64,000 nt of DNA from DSYF01 sp041181065 (GTDB lineage Bacteria; Verrucomicrobiota; Verrucomicrobiia; Limisphaerales; DSYF01). The notes beneath the pieces were generated by a model that saw only the letters and a program-made list of their open reading frames with translations, was not told the origin of the DNA and did not search any database. Shown here one piece after another: positions 53,078-61,911 of the stretch. The translations under genes were made by a program, and so were the position numbers. The first letter of the stretch is position 1; each line of letters begins with the position of its first letter. The stretch covers positions 1-64,000 of the forward strand of contig JBEGQI010000022.1 in the NCBI GenBank assembly GCA_041181065.1, written 5' to 3'.

Positions 53078-54498
53078 GCGCTGGCCAGCGATTCTGCACC
53101 TGCGCTGGCGGTTGGTTCATTCTTTGCGGTGGTGGATGGCGTCGCTGCCCGGCGCTTCGTGAGATCTTCGCGCATGGTCGTGCAGATGTGTTCGTTCAAG
53201 CCGTAGAGGGTGAACGATCCCGCCAGCAGGATCAGCCCGACAGCGGGAATCAAGCTATTGAGTAGCAGAATGCCGCGGAGGGCTTCCGGTGTTTGTTCAG
53301 CATTGGGCACGTAGCCGAAGTGCGAGATGAGAAATCCGGCGAATGCCGCACCGATGCCCATCCCCGCCTTTTGCGCGCAGGTCGTGGCGGAGAACACCAC
53401 GCCGGTCGTGCGCGTCTTGAATTTCCATTCCTGAAAATCCGCCGTGTCGGCTACCAGCGCCCAGAAGAGCGTCGCGTTGATGCCGGCACACATCATGCCG
53501 AGGATCTGGAACGCATAGATCGCCGCCGTTTGGTCGGGTTTCATCCAGTAGAACGGGATGGCCGTGAGCGCGACCATCAGCAGGCTCACGATGAACGCCC
53601 ACTTCTTGCCCATCGCTTTCACCGCGAACCGCGTCAGCATCGCGCCGAACACCATGCTCAAACCGCCGACGAGGAACCACGTCGCGATCTGCTCGCCACC
53701 CCAGTGCAGGTAGCTCTTGAGATAATAGATGCCCGCCGAGCCGCGCACGACGGCCAGCGTGATGTTGATGATGCCGACGATGAACATCATGAGCCAATGC
53801 CGGTTGAGAAACAGCGTCTTTAAATCTTGCGTCAGTTTCGTGTGCTGATCAGCCGGCGGATGGATGCGTTCCTTGGTGGTCCAGAATGAGACGAGGAACA
53901 GTACGATGGCGATGGCGGCGAACAGGAGCACGGTGCGCTGCGCACCGACCTGCTGGTTGTCATTCGCCAGCTTCACGATGAGCACCATGAAACTGGAGTT
54001 GGCGATGATGCCGCCGATCTGTGCGAGCGCCATGCGATAGGAGTTCAGGCTCGTGCGTTCCAGTGGATCGTCGGTCATCACGCCGGACAACGCGCCGTAG
54101 GGGATGTTGATGGCGGAGTAGAGCAGCATGAGCGCGTTGTAGGTGACCCAGGCCCAGACGAGCTTGCCGGCGGGGCTGAAGTTCGGCGTGGTGAACGCGA
54201 GCACAAAGACGACCGCGAGCGGCACGCAGAGCCACACGAGATACGGACGGAACCGGCCCCACTTGGATTTGGTGCGGTCGGCCATGGCGCCGATGAAAAA
54301 GTCCACGATGCCATCCGAGCTGCGCGCAAAGAGCAGCATTGTGCCCGCGGCGGCGGCGGTGATGCCGAAGATGTCCGTGTAGTAGAACATGATGAAGTTC
54401 ATCATGAGCGCCCAGACGAAGTTGCTCGCGGTGTCGCCGAGGCCGTAACCGAACTTCTCGACGAAGGACAATTTCATGGATGAGGTTTCGCTTCGCAT
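53074..54498 (-). CDS. GPH/MelB-type sugar:cation symporter
   Basis: 474 residues with about 12 membrane helices. Family motifs are YGLGDTASNFVWALMMNFIM, GIVDFFIGAMADRTKSKWGR FRPYL, TLFWALVADTADFQEWKF and KTRTTGVVFSATTCAQKAG. The GPH (glycoside-pentoside-hexuronide) family imports di- or monosaccharides with cations. The C-terminal ~30 residues are a low-complexity Thr/Ala/Ser tail. It would bring in oligosaccharides for the neighbouring phosphorylase-like enzyme. Confidence 0.9.
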   Translation of the reverse strand: MRSETSSMKLSFVEKFGYGLGDTASNFVWALMMNFIMFYYTDIFGITAAAAGTMLLFARSSDGIVDFFIGAMADRTKSKWGRFRPYLVWLCVPLAVVFVLAFTTPNFSPAGKLVWAWVTYNALMLLYSAINIPYGALSGVMTDDPLERTSLNSYRMALAQIGGIIANSSFMVLIVKLANDNQQVGAQRTVLLFAAIAIVLFLVSFWTTKERIHPPADQHTKLTQDLKTLFLNRHWLMMFIVGIINITLAVVRGSAGIYYLKSYLHWGGEQIATWFLVGGLSMVFGAMLTRFAVKAMGKKWAFIVSLLMVALTAIPFYWMKPDQTAAIYAFQILGMMCAGINATLFWALVADTADFQEWKFKTRTTGVVFSATTCAQKAGMGIGAAFAGFLISHFGYVPNAEQTPEALRGILLLNSLIPAVGLILLAGSFTLYGLNEHICTTMREDLTKRRAATPSTTAKNEPTASAGAESLASA

Positions 54499-54502
54499 AA
54501 AT

Positions 54503-57500
54503 CTATTGGGTTCGTTCCCACAGCGCGCTCGCCGGGATGGTGACGCTCAGCCGCGTGATCTCGCCGGTCCGTGTGAAGATTGCCGTGCTGTCGTCAGCAC
54601 TGAGGCGCGCGCCGCGCACGGTGCGCGTTTGGCCGTCGCGCGATGTCACGGTGATGGTGAATTCATTGCCGATGACATAACTCACCGGCACCTGACAACA
54701 TGTGAAAGCCAAGCTGTGTGCGGGAAGATTCAAAGTTTGAGCGGCGCCATTCACATCGACATATGTGAATGCCTGCGGCTTGGATGAAAACTCGGAGCGA
54801 CACAACAGCGTCGGTGCAAAGACGAGTTGCCCGCGCTCGACGCGCACCCCGAGTTCGGCGCGGCGCGTGAGGATTTCTTCCTTCACCTGACCGGTCATGC
54901 CGGGCTGTTGCGCGCCGAGATGACGGGGTGTGTGCGAGTAAGGATCGGTCGGGAACGCGCCATAGACTTCCGGCGACTTCGTGAAGCCGAGGCCGCGGCG
55001 GATGTCGTAGTAGGCGTCACGCAAGCCGGCGATGACTTCTGCCGGCGCGCCGCTTGCGACCGCGGCGCGATGACATTCCTCGGCGGCGAGCAGCAGCTTG
55101 GCGATCATGTGCCAGTAGATGCTCCCGAGCCCCTCGAACGCGAACATCGCGCCGCTGCGTCCGGTGAATTCGCTGTGTTGAAAGACGCCTTCCCAGATTT
55201 GCAGCAATACGGTGCGTTCGGCTTCTGATGTTGCGCCCGTGGGCAACTTGGCCAGGCGCGCTTCGAGTGTGGCGGCGTTCGTGAGGTCGCCGTTGAAGTG
55301 CGCTGCGCCGCTGGCGTCCACGGTGATTACGGTGCGGTCGCCTTGCTTCACGAGCGTGGCGATGGCCGGGACTTTGGACTGCCAGTCCGCCGGCCATTGA
55401 TTGCGTTCCAAGAACGGCGTCACCAATCGGTCGGGATAGAGCAGATAACTGTGCTGGTCGGCGCGGAAGAGATCGCTCTTGCGCAACGCGCGGAACAGCG
55501 CCAGCGCTTCTGTCGGCGACAGCAACCCGCTGCTCAGCACCGCGACCTGTCCTTCCAACATGAGATTCAGATGGCGAACGCGAGCCGCACTGCCCGTCAG
55601 CTCCAGCAAGTTGTAACTGTGGAATGTGCCGTCCGCGCGGCGATTGGCCTTGAGCGTTTCCTCGACGGCGTGCGTCGCTGCTGCGAGCCAACGCCGGATC
55701 TCAGCCAACGCCACCGGGCGCGGCTCGCCGAGTTTGCCTTGATACACTGCCGCGCGATGATTTTCCCCGGCGCCGCCCAGCGCGGTGAGAGTTTTCAGCC
55801 GCACTACGTCGTCGCTTGTGTTGAAGTTGCCGAGTGCTGCGCAAATCTCTTGTCCGAACTTTTCAACGGCGGGGGACAACCAAACGGTTTCGCCGCTCGT
55901 TGCGAGCACGCGTTCCAAGAAGCCGAGGTAGCGGCGCAGGTAACCGACCGTGACCATGGAAAGTCCCCAGCCGGCTAGCGCGTTGTTGGCGTCGTTCCAC
56001 TCGGGTCGCTGCGTGTTGAGCCAGATGCCGCCGCCGGGAACGAGGTTGCTCAACTTGGCGAGCAGCGGAACGAGCAGCTTTTCGCCGAGGGAGACGAGCC
56101 GGACTTCGCCATTGTCATCAGCGAGCAACTTCGCGTCGTTGCCGATCTCTGCGGCGCGCGCGAGCAGTTCTTTGTGCAGTGTGGTGTTGAAGCGAATGCC
56201 GTGGCGCGGATTGCCGAGCAGTTCCGCGAACGATTTGATCTCGTAAGGAACGCGCGCGTAGGCGAAGCGGCGTTGGTTCAGCTCCTGCGCGAGACGGCTA
56301 GGCGCGTAATCTTCCAGCGACTCCAGCAATCGCAGCAGATAGATGATTTGGTGATCGCCCCAGTAGCCGATGTGGCTCCACGGGTCGTGCGGGTCTTCGA
56401 CTTCCCAATCAATCCCGGCGCGCGTGATGCGATAGGGATTGTAGCCGTCGGCGGTTGAGGCGTTCAGGAACACCGCGATCATGGATTCGAGGCAGAGCGG
56501 ATAACTCTGCGCGAGGCTCTCCCAGTTTTGGAAGATGTCGCGCCAGTTGCCTTGATAATCGTAGATCGTGCGCCCGGCTTCGTCGCGGGTGCGGATGGAA
56601 AAGCGGTTCCACGGCCGGCTCGGATCGCCGTGCCGACGGCTGAACGTGATGGGCAGATACTCACGCACGAGCCGGACGAGATGCGCGTCGCCGGTCGCTT
56701 CAGCAGACGTGTGCGCCGCGGCGAGATCCAATTGCGCGGGCAACGATTTCAACCACGCCGCGTGACGGGCGTAAATGTGCTTGTTGCGCACAGATAAAAA
56801 CGCCGCGAGGTCGGCGACCGGAAAACGATAGCCATCCGGCAGCGTGCCGCCGCGCATGCAGTTGAACAGGACGTTGGCGAAGTGATGTGGGCTCGCGGGG
56901 TCTTGCGTCTGTTGCAACCCATCGGCGGCGGCGATGCGGGCGCGCAAGGCATCACGCGTGGCGATGACATCAGCTCGCAGCGCCTCGGCCAGAGCATCAG
57001 GTGCAGCGAGTTGCTGACGAAGTTGGATGAGCGCGGAGTGGTCGAGTCCAGTGTCGGCGACGGCAAACCATTCGTGCGCGCCGTCTGGCGAAATTTCCGT
57101 GGCGGCGCAGACCAGATGCGCTCCGAACACGCCGCGCACTTCGGTCTCGGGTGTGACGGCTTGGCCATGCCGAAACGCGGCGATCTGACGGTCCGACAAC
57201 AGCACCACGGGATTCTGGTGACCATACGACCACGCGGCGGCGACGCGGAGCATTTCGCACGGTTCGGCGCGGTCGGTGATGCCAGAGTTGAGCGTGTAGA
57301 TGCCGAGACCGTTGGTGCATTCGTGCCGCATGTAGGCGGCGGCGAGGTAGCTGTAACGCTCGAATAAATCCTGACCGACGCCTGCGGGCAGCAGCTGATG
57401 AAAGCCGTCGAGATAGCGCACGCGCACTGGTTGTGAACCGAGGTTGCGCAGTTCGCAGAAGCGAACGAGGCCGAACTTGTCCGACGAGGTCAGCGTCCAC

Positions 57501-57973
57501 GTGATCGCCAGTTGCAAATCTTCGTTGATCTCCTCAAAGACGGCGCTGGTGCCGAGCTGGCTTTTGAACAGGTGGCGGCGGAGGCGATACAAACCGGCGT
57601 CGCCGAGCCACGGCTCCCACAAAGCCGAGCCGCCATCGCGTTCGACGAGCAGGTGCGTGCGCGCACCGGTGCCGCAGGGTTGCGCAAGAATCTTGTCCGC
57701 CGTGCGATAGGGAAAGAGCGCGTGGTCCGCATCGCCGCGGCCGGAGGTGAACGCGCCGTTGCTGCCGAGAAACGTCCATACATTGCCGTCGCTGACGATG
57801 CTCATCAGGAACGGCGGCATCGCGTTGACGTCGGTGATGCCGACGAACGGTTCGCCGCGGATGACACGTGACGTGGCGCCGGCGTGGGCGGGTAATTCGT
57901 GCTGCGGGGTGTGGCCGATGAAAACGCGTTCCCCCGAGTGCCGCGACGCGTCCTGGTTCGATGGTCCAGACAT
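54503..57973 (-). CDS. Large GH94-related (cellobiose-phosphorylase-like) protein
   Basis: 1156 residues, no signal peptide, so cytoplasmic. The N-terminal beta-sandwich region (IRGEPFVGITDVNAMPPFLM, GLVRFCELRNLGSQPVRVRY) leads into an (alpha/alpha)6-type barrel. The barrel carries YDYQGNWRDIFQNWESLAQS (Asp479 in NWRD is a candidate general acid), HDPWSHIGYWGDHQIIYLLR, SYNLLELTG and PYSHTPRHLGAQQPGMTGQV-KEE near the end; G-Q-V-K-E is characteristic of GH94-type phosphorylases. The size exceeds classic GH94 (~800) and is closer to GH149/GH161 beta-1,3-glucan phosphorylases. The exact family is not assignable by eye. It lies 4 bases before the transporter gene. Confidence 0.65.
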   Translation of the reverse strand: MSGPSNQDASRHSGERVFIGHTPQHELPAHAGATSRVIRGEPFVGITDVNAMPPFLMSIVSDGNVWTFLGSNGAFTSGRGDADHALFPYRTADKILAQPCGTGARTHLLVERDGGSALWEPWLGDAGLYRLRRHLFKSQLGTSAVFEEINEDLQLAITWTLTSSDKFGLVRFCELRNLGSQPVRVRYLDGFHQLLPAGVGQDLFERYSYLAAAYMRHECTNGLGIYTLNSGITDRAEPCEMLRVAAAWSYGHQNPVVLLSDRQIAAFRHGQAVTPETEVRGVFGAHLVCAATEISPDGAHEWFAVADTGLDHSALIQLRQQLAAPDALAEALRADVIATRDALRARIAAADGLQQTQDPASPHHFANVLFNCMRGGTLPDGYRFPVADLAAFLSVRNKHIYARHAAWLKSLPAQLDLAAAHTSAEATGDAHLVRLVREYLPITFSRRHGDPSRPWNRFSIRTRDEAGRTIYDYQGNWRDIFQNWESLAQSYPLCLESMIAVFLNASTADGYNPYRITRAGIDWEVEDPHDPWSHIGYWGDHQIIYLLRLLESLEDYAPSRLAQELNQRRFAYARVPYEIKSFAELLGNPRHGIRFNTTLHKELLARAAEIGNDAKLLADDNGEVRLVSLGEKLLVPLLAKLSNLVPGGGIWLNTQRPEWNDANNALAGWGLSMVTVGYLRRYLGFLERVLATSGETVWLSPAVEKFGQEICAALGNFNTSDDVVRLKTLTALGGAGENHRAAVYQGKLGEPRPVALAEIRRWLAAATHAVEETLKANRRADGTFHSYNLLELTGSAARVRHLNLMLEGQVAVLSSGLLSPTEALALFRALRKSDLFRADQHSYLLYPDRLVTPFLERNQWPADWQSKVPAIATLVKQGDRTVITVDASGAAHFNGDLTNAATLEARLAKLPTGATSEAERTVLLQIWEGVFQHSEFTGRSGAMFAFEGLGSIYWHMIAKLLLAAEECHRAAVASGAPAEVIAGLRDAYYDIRRGLGFTKSPEVYGAFPTDPYSHTPRHLGAQQPGMTGQVKEEILTRRAELGVRVERGQLVFAPTLLCRSEFSSKPQAFTYVDVNGAAQTLNLPAHSLAFTCCQVPVSYVIGNEFTITVTSRDGQTRTVRGARLSADDSTAIFTRTGEITRLSVTIPASALWERTQ

Positions 57974-57981
57974 GGTCTGCG

Positions 57982-59310
57982 CTATTTCGAGCGGCTGGCA
58001 GTTTCGGGCATTGTGGGCCGCGTCTGCGTGGTGGAGACCGTCACCAGGAACGGCACGTTGCCAACGCAGGCGCCCGTGTCGTTGTGGACGTAGGCGAACA
58101 CGCGGTAAGCCCCGGCCGTTTCGGGAGCAACCAGTTCACAACCTTTTTCGTCGCCGTGTTTGATGACGGAGCGCAATTCGGGCAGCTGCTGTTCCTCGCG
58201 ACCGGCGCTGAGCGTCTTGGTCTGCTCGGGTTGCACGATCCAGCGCACGCGCAATGGCCGTTGATCCGAGTTCACTGCGATGAGCTGTATCTTGAGCGGC
58301 GCGCCGGGGTTGAGTTGGGTCGAGCCTTCCGCGCGGAGCTGCTTGATGACGGGACAGGTGGCTTGCGGCGGTTTGCCGGACCAGAGTTCCGTCATCGTGT
58401 CCACGGCGTTCACCTTGGTGCCATCGGGCAGGAACATGCCGAACCATGTCGCGGTGCGTTCCTGCTTGTTGCCCCAAAGGAAAGCGTAGGAGCCGAGGCA
58501 CAGCGGCTTCTGCTGGATGGAGCCGACATACGCGCGGCGATACGACTCGGCTTTCTCGGAGCTGGTCGGCTCGAACGGCGCATCCCACGAGGTCTTGCCC
58601 ACTTCCCAGAAACCGGCCGGGCCGAATTCCGTGATGATGTAAGGCTTGGTTGGTTTCTGCGCTGTGTAACGCGCCGCAATGCTGGACGCACCGGCGTAAC
58701 TGTTGATGCCCACGATGTCCACGTCGGGGCAATATTGGTTCACGGACTGGACGCGTTTGCCGCCGAGTTCGACCATGACGGTCATGACGGGATGATTGGT
58801 GTCCAGCGATTTGGCGAGCTTCGCGGCTTCGTTCACGTGCTTCCAGATCACGGGACGATCGCCGTCGCCGTAACCTTCCATTTCGTTGCCGATGCCCCAC
58901 ATCAACACCGCGGGATGATCCTTGTAACGCAACACCGCCTGGCGGACGAGTTCCAGTTGCTCCTTGAGCATCTCCGGCTTGTCGTAACTGAACCCGCCTT
59001 CGTCGCCTTCGTGCCGGAGCCAGATGCCAACGGTCACGGTCAGCCCATGCTTGTGAGCCTCATCCAACAAGGGCGCAAGGTTGTCCACGCCCCAAGTGCG
59101 GACGGAGTTGGCGCCGGCTGCTGCGAGCAGGTCGAGCCGCGTCGTGCCGCCTGCGCCCTTGACGAAGAACGGTTTGCCCTCGCGACGAAGGCTCCACGCA
59201 TCGCCCTTGCGCACGAGTTCGACTTTTGCCGCCCAGCCTGCGGTCGGACCAACCACGCCTGCCAGGGCGAGCAAAGCCGAGGCTAATATGAGTGACCTTG
59301 TGAATTTCAT
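57982..59310 (-). CDS. Secreted TIM-barrel glycoside hydrolase (GH2/GH5/GH72-like)
   Basis: 442 residues from ATG 59310, giving a signal peptide (MKFTRSLILASALLALAGVV). The domain opens with WSLRREGKPFFVKGAGG and SVRTWGVDNLAPLLDEAHKH, as in GH2-type TIM barrels and beta-1,3-glucanosyltransferases. MWGIGNEMEG gives candidate acid/base Glu143; YIITEFGPAGFW gives candidate nucleophile Glu228. A C-terminal beta-domain (NPGAPLKIQLIAVNSDQRPL) follows. First gene of the operon; the GH94-like gene starts 8 bases after its stop. Confidence 0.75.
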   Translation of the reverse strand: MKFTRSLILASALLALAGVVGPTAGWAAKVELVRKGDAWSLRREGKPFFVKGAGGTTRLDLLAAAGANSVRTWGVDNLAPLLDEAHKHGLTVTVGIWLRHEGDEGGFSYDKPEMLKEQLELVRQAVLRYKDHPAVLMWGIGNEMEGYGDGDRPVIWKHVNEAAKLAKSLDTNHPVMTVMVELGGKRVQSVNQYCPDVDIVGINSYAGASSIAARYTAQKPTKPYIITEFGPAGFWEVGKTSWDAPFEPTSSEKAESYRRAYVGSIQQKPLCLGSYAFLWGNKQERTATWFGMFLPDGTKVNAVDTMTELWSGKPPQATCPVIKQLRAEGSTQLNPGAPLKIQLIAVNSDQRPLRVRWIVQPEQTKTLSAGREEQQLPELRSVIKHGDEKGCELVAPETAGAYRVFAYVHNDTGACVGNVPFLVTVSTTQTRPTMPETASRSK

Positions 59311-59394
59311 AAGCGCGTCAGTTTGATGCGGGACGCGGAACGGTCCAGGCCCGCACATTCAACGGGGAAGCCCGAAAAGGCGCTGACCCTGGAC

Positions 59395-59429
59395 TCGGTG
59401 ACCTGAATGGTCAATTGCTTGGTGACCGA
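59395..59429. promoter_or_regulatory. Possible operator upstream of the glucan operon
   Basis: TCGGTGACC (59395-59403) and GGTGACCGA (59421-59429) form an inverted repeat with one mismatch over 9 positions. They sit ~85-120 bases before the first gene of the minus-strand operon, in the only 207-base gap of this part. No regulator gene is adjacent. Confidence 0.25.
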
Positions 59430-59517
59430 CATAAAATTCTATTTGCCTGCCGTCCGCTCTGCCCTGGCCCATGCCCGGGCCGCTGCTGTCAAAGGTTACT
59501 TGGGGGGAACCCGGCTG

Positions 59518-60951
59518 CTACAGTCCCCGAGCAGTCCGTGCGTGGAGTTTCCTTCTCAACACCACCACCCAGCCCAGCAGCCCCGCCGCCAGGATCACGA
59601 GACCGACAATCATCGAAGTGCCCTCGGGCATCTTCACTTGAGACGGAGCCTGGACGAGGGTCACGTCCTTGGGAGACCGCAGCAGCAGGCGGAAGGAGCT
59701 TGCGCGCCATTCATCGCCAGCCTGCCATTGGTTGCCGCGCTCGATGACGCACACGCCGCGCACAACCACTTCGCTGCCCTCCTTCAAATCCGCGAGGTTG
59801 CCATAGATGAAGCCCTGGGGGATGAACGCCTGGAAAGTGAGGCCGCCTGATTCCAACAGGAAAAAGCGATTGAGGCCGCGCTGGACATTGCCTAGCACCT
59901 TGGCTGGCAACTGGACCAGCCGGCAGTCATGGGCGCCGGTCAGGATTTCATTCACGTCCACGGAAGGAATTTCCGGCTCTTTGCCCGTGCCTATCTTCCG
60001 GACAACGGCATCCTCCAATACCGGCGTATATTCACCGCGGGCCGGAAACCCGACCACTTCAACCTTGGACCCAAGCTCGGGCAGTTCGCGTTGAGCGGTC
60101 TGGCAATGCAGGCCTCCTTCGTCATCCTGGAGGAACAGCGCTTTGCCTGGCTCGGCGAAAACCACCGTGCCGGTCATCTTAATCCGCCCCGTCACTTTGG
60201 CCGCCGGTGCGAAGCGCAACAGGGCGTTGATCTTCTGCGCGGGCAGTTCAAATGGTTTCATACTCGCGGCCTGCTCGACCACGAGTCCGTCCCTATTCGG
60301 AACCAGAAGTTGCACGCCGAACAACTGGCGTTGGTGATTAAATAGGGTGGCGCACACCCCGCGAACAAGGACAGTGGCCTCGACGAGGTCATCGGGTTGA
60401 GCCACCGGCAGTTCTTTCGCGTAAACGCTGAAACGCTCACTGCCCTTGGCAAAATCCAGCACATGATAACCGGTCACCCGCTCATAGCGGACCGCGCGCA
60501 CGCGGTCGCGGAACTCGACCCATTGGCTGTCCTGCGTGCCGCTGACCATTTCCTCCAAGTCCACCGCCTTGGGCGACGGCAGCGTTCCCTGGCCGACGAC
60601 CCTGACGGACGCAGGCCTCACGACCGGGGCGAATTCTCCCGGCGCCGTGGTGCCTTCAAGCTCGACCAACTGCCCGGACTTAAGCGGCGGCGTGTTGGTG
60701 CTCTCCAGAAGATAGATGCCCGCCGTGTCATCCTGCACGAAGCGCGAATACAAGCCGTCATCGTAAAACGTCACCACGCCACGCAGCTTGACGGACAGTC
60801 CGCGGGCGGCGTCCTCGGCGGACAGGCTCCGGACCCCGGCGACGGACGTGATGACCTTGGCGGGGCTTTGGGCAGCGGCCGGACTGGCGAGGAGCCCCCC
60901 CAGGAACAGGACAAGAACCACCTTTCGTATGCTGGACAGAGTGTATGGCAT
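59518..60951 (-). CDS. Sensor-only protein resembling the input part of a histidine kinase
   Basis: 477 residues from ATG 60951 (ATG 60978 also in frame), signal peptide to about AAA-QS. Three similar OB-like beta domains are seen, each with a FVQDDTAGIYLLES / FLQDDEGGLHCQT / FLLESGGLTFQAF strand. The region ends with a membrane helix and a basic stop-transfer (LGWVVVLRRKLHARTARGL), then the TAG stop. In related Verrucomicrobial sensor kinases this helix is followed by a coiled coil and HisKA; here both are missing. It is either a truncated kinase gene or a deliberate sensor-only protein. Confidence 0.6.
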   Translation of the reverse strand: MPYTLSSIRKVVLVLFLGGLLASPAAAQSPAKVITSVAGVRSLSAEDAARGLSVKLRGVVTFYDDGLYSRFVQDDTAGIYLLESTNTPPLKSGQLVELEGTTAPGEFAPVVRPASVRVVGQGTLPSPKAVDLEEMVSGTQDSQWVEFRDRVRAVRYERVTGYHVLDFAKGSERFSVYAKELPVAQPDDLVEATVLVRGVCATLFNHQRQLFGVQLLVPNRDGLVVEQAASMKPFELPAQKINALLRFAPAAKVTGRIKMTGTVVFAEPGKALFLQDDEGGLHCQTAQRELPELGSKVEVVGFPARGEYTPVLEDAVVRKIGTGKEPEIPSVDVNEILTGAHDCRLVQLPAKVLGNVQRGLNRFFLLESGGLTFQAFIPQGFIYGNLADLKEGSEVVVRGVCVIERGNQWQAGDEWRASSFRLLLRSPKDVTLVQAPSQVKMPEGTSMIVGLVILAAGLLGWVVVLRRKLHARTARGL

Positions 60952-61048
60952 AGCCTTTGTGAGGTTTATTTGCTCCATTTTTGAGAACGCACGCTTTCCA
61001 GCCATGCGTCTCTTTTGATCCGACTAACGACGTATCGAGGTTCCGGGA

Positions 61049-61834
61049 CTAGAACGAATTCACGGCGAACACGTCCTGCTTGTTCTCGAACAAATCCTTC
61101 CAGCTCCAAGACTCCACGTGCCCGTCACACGCGGCGAAGGCGGCACGTCCGCCGTGCCGGCACGCAGCCTGTTTGCTGGGCGTGAGGGTGTTCCAACCCG
61201 TGCCAGGCTTCGGCTTGAACACTGCAATCTCGGTGTAATAACTGGTCGGGCGCGAAGTGGACGGCGGATAGCTGATGGCGGATCCGTTCTTCACGGTGCC
61301 GGGAACGCCCACATCGCCGATGAGCCAGATCTGGCTTGTGCGCTGGATGGTGCTCATCTTGCGCGGCCCCTGATAACCGGTAGAGCTGAGCGCGTAGCGG
61401 ACAATTCCGTTGGCCGAGTTCTGCTGGTCTTCGAGCGGGCCGTAACCCTCGCAGGGGTTGCCGTTGAAATAGCTCACCACATCCGGCGCGATGTCCTGTT
61501 CGCGCACGGCCGAGCAACGCCAGACGTTGTTGGAGGTGGTGCTCTTGGTGATGTAATTGCCCTCATCAAGAACGTTGAACCACCAGTTCGTGCCATAGGC
61601 GCCGTAACGCCCGTTGTTCAGGATGGGCAGGTAATCTTCGTTGTCATTCACGTGCATTGTGATGGCCAGCGCAATCTGCTTGTTGTTGCTGACGCAGGCG
61701 ATCGCCTTCGCCTTTTCTTTGGCCTTGGAGAGGGCGGGCAACAGCATGGCGGCCAAAATCGCGATGATCGCAATGACAACCAGCAGCTCAATCAGCGTGA
61801 ATCCCTGACGACTTTTGGAGGCGGACATTTTCAT
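61049..61834 (-). CDS. Type II/IV prepilin-like protein
   Basis: 261 residues. The prepilin peptidase site is RQG-FTLIELLVVIAIIAIL with cleavage after Gly11 and Glu at +5 (Glu16). The C-terminal part has the RHGGRAAFAACDGHVESW motif of the H-x9-DG prepilin group, abundant in Planctomycetes and Verrucomicrobia. It would be a pseudopilin or minor pilin; its partner machinery is not adjacent. Confidence 0.9.
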   Translation of the reverse strand: MKMSASKSRQGFTLIELLVVIAIIAILAAMLLPALSKAKEKAKAIACVSNNKQIALAITMHVNDNEDYLPILNNGRYGAYGTNWWFNVLDEGNYITKSTTSNNVWRCSAVREQDIAPDVVSYFNGNPCEGYGPLEDQQNSANGIVRYALSSTGYQGPRKMSTIQRTSQIWLIGDVGVPGTVKNGSAISYPPSTSRPTSYYTEIAVFKPKPGTGWNTLTPSKQAACRHGGRAAFAACDGHVESWSWKDLFENKQDVFAVNSF

Positions 61835-61851
61835 ACTTTTTACCTATTTTG

Positions 61852-61880
61852 GGCCGGGCCTGCCGGTGCAGGCCCGGTCC
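61852..61880. other. Stable hairpin between the last gene and the prepilin gene
   Basis: Stem GGCCGGGCCTGC / GCAGGCCCGGTCC with a CGGT loop (one bulge or mismatch). No T-run follows on the minus strand. It lies 31 bases after the upstream stop and about 18 bases before the prepilin start, so it may tune transcription or mRNA stability. Confidence 0.45.
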
Positions 61881-61911
61881 AAGTTAATGCATTCTAGCGG
61901 GCGCGCATCAG

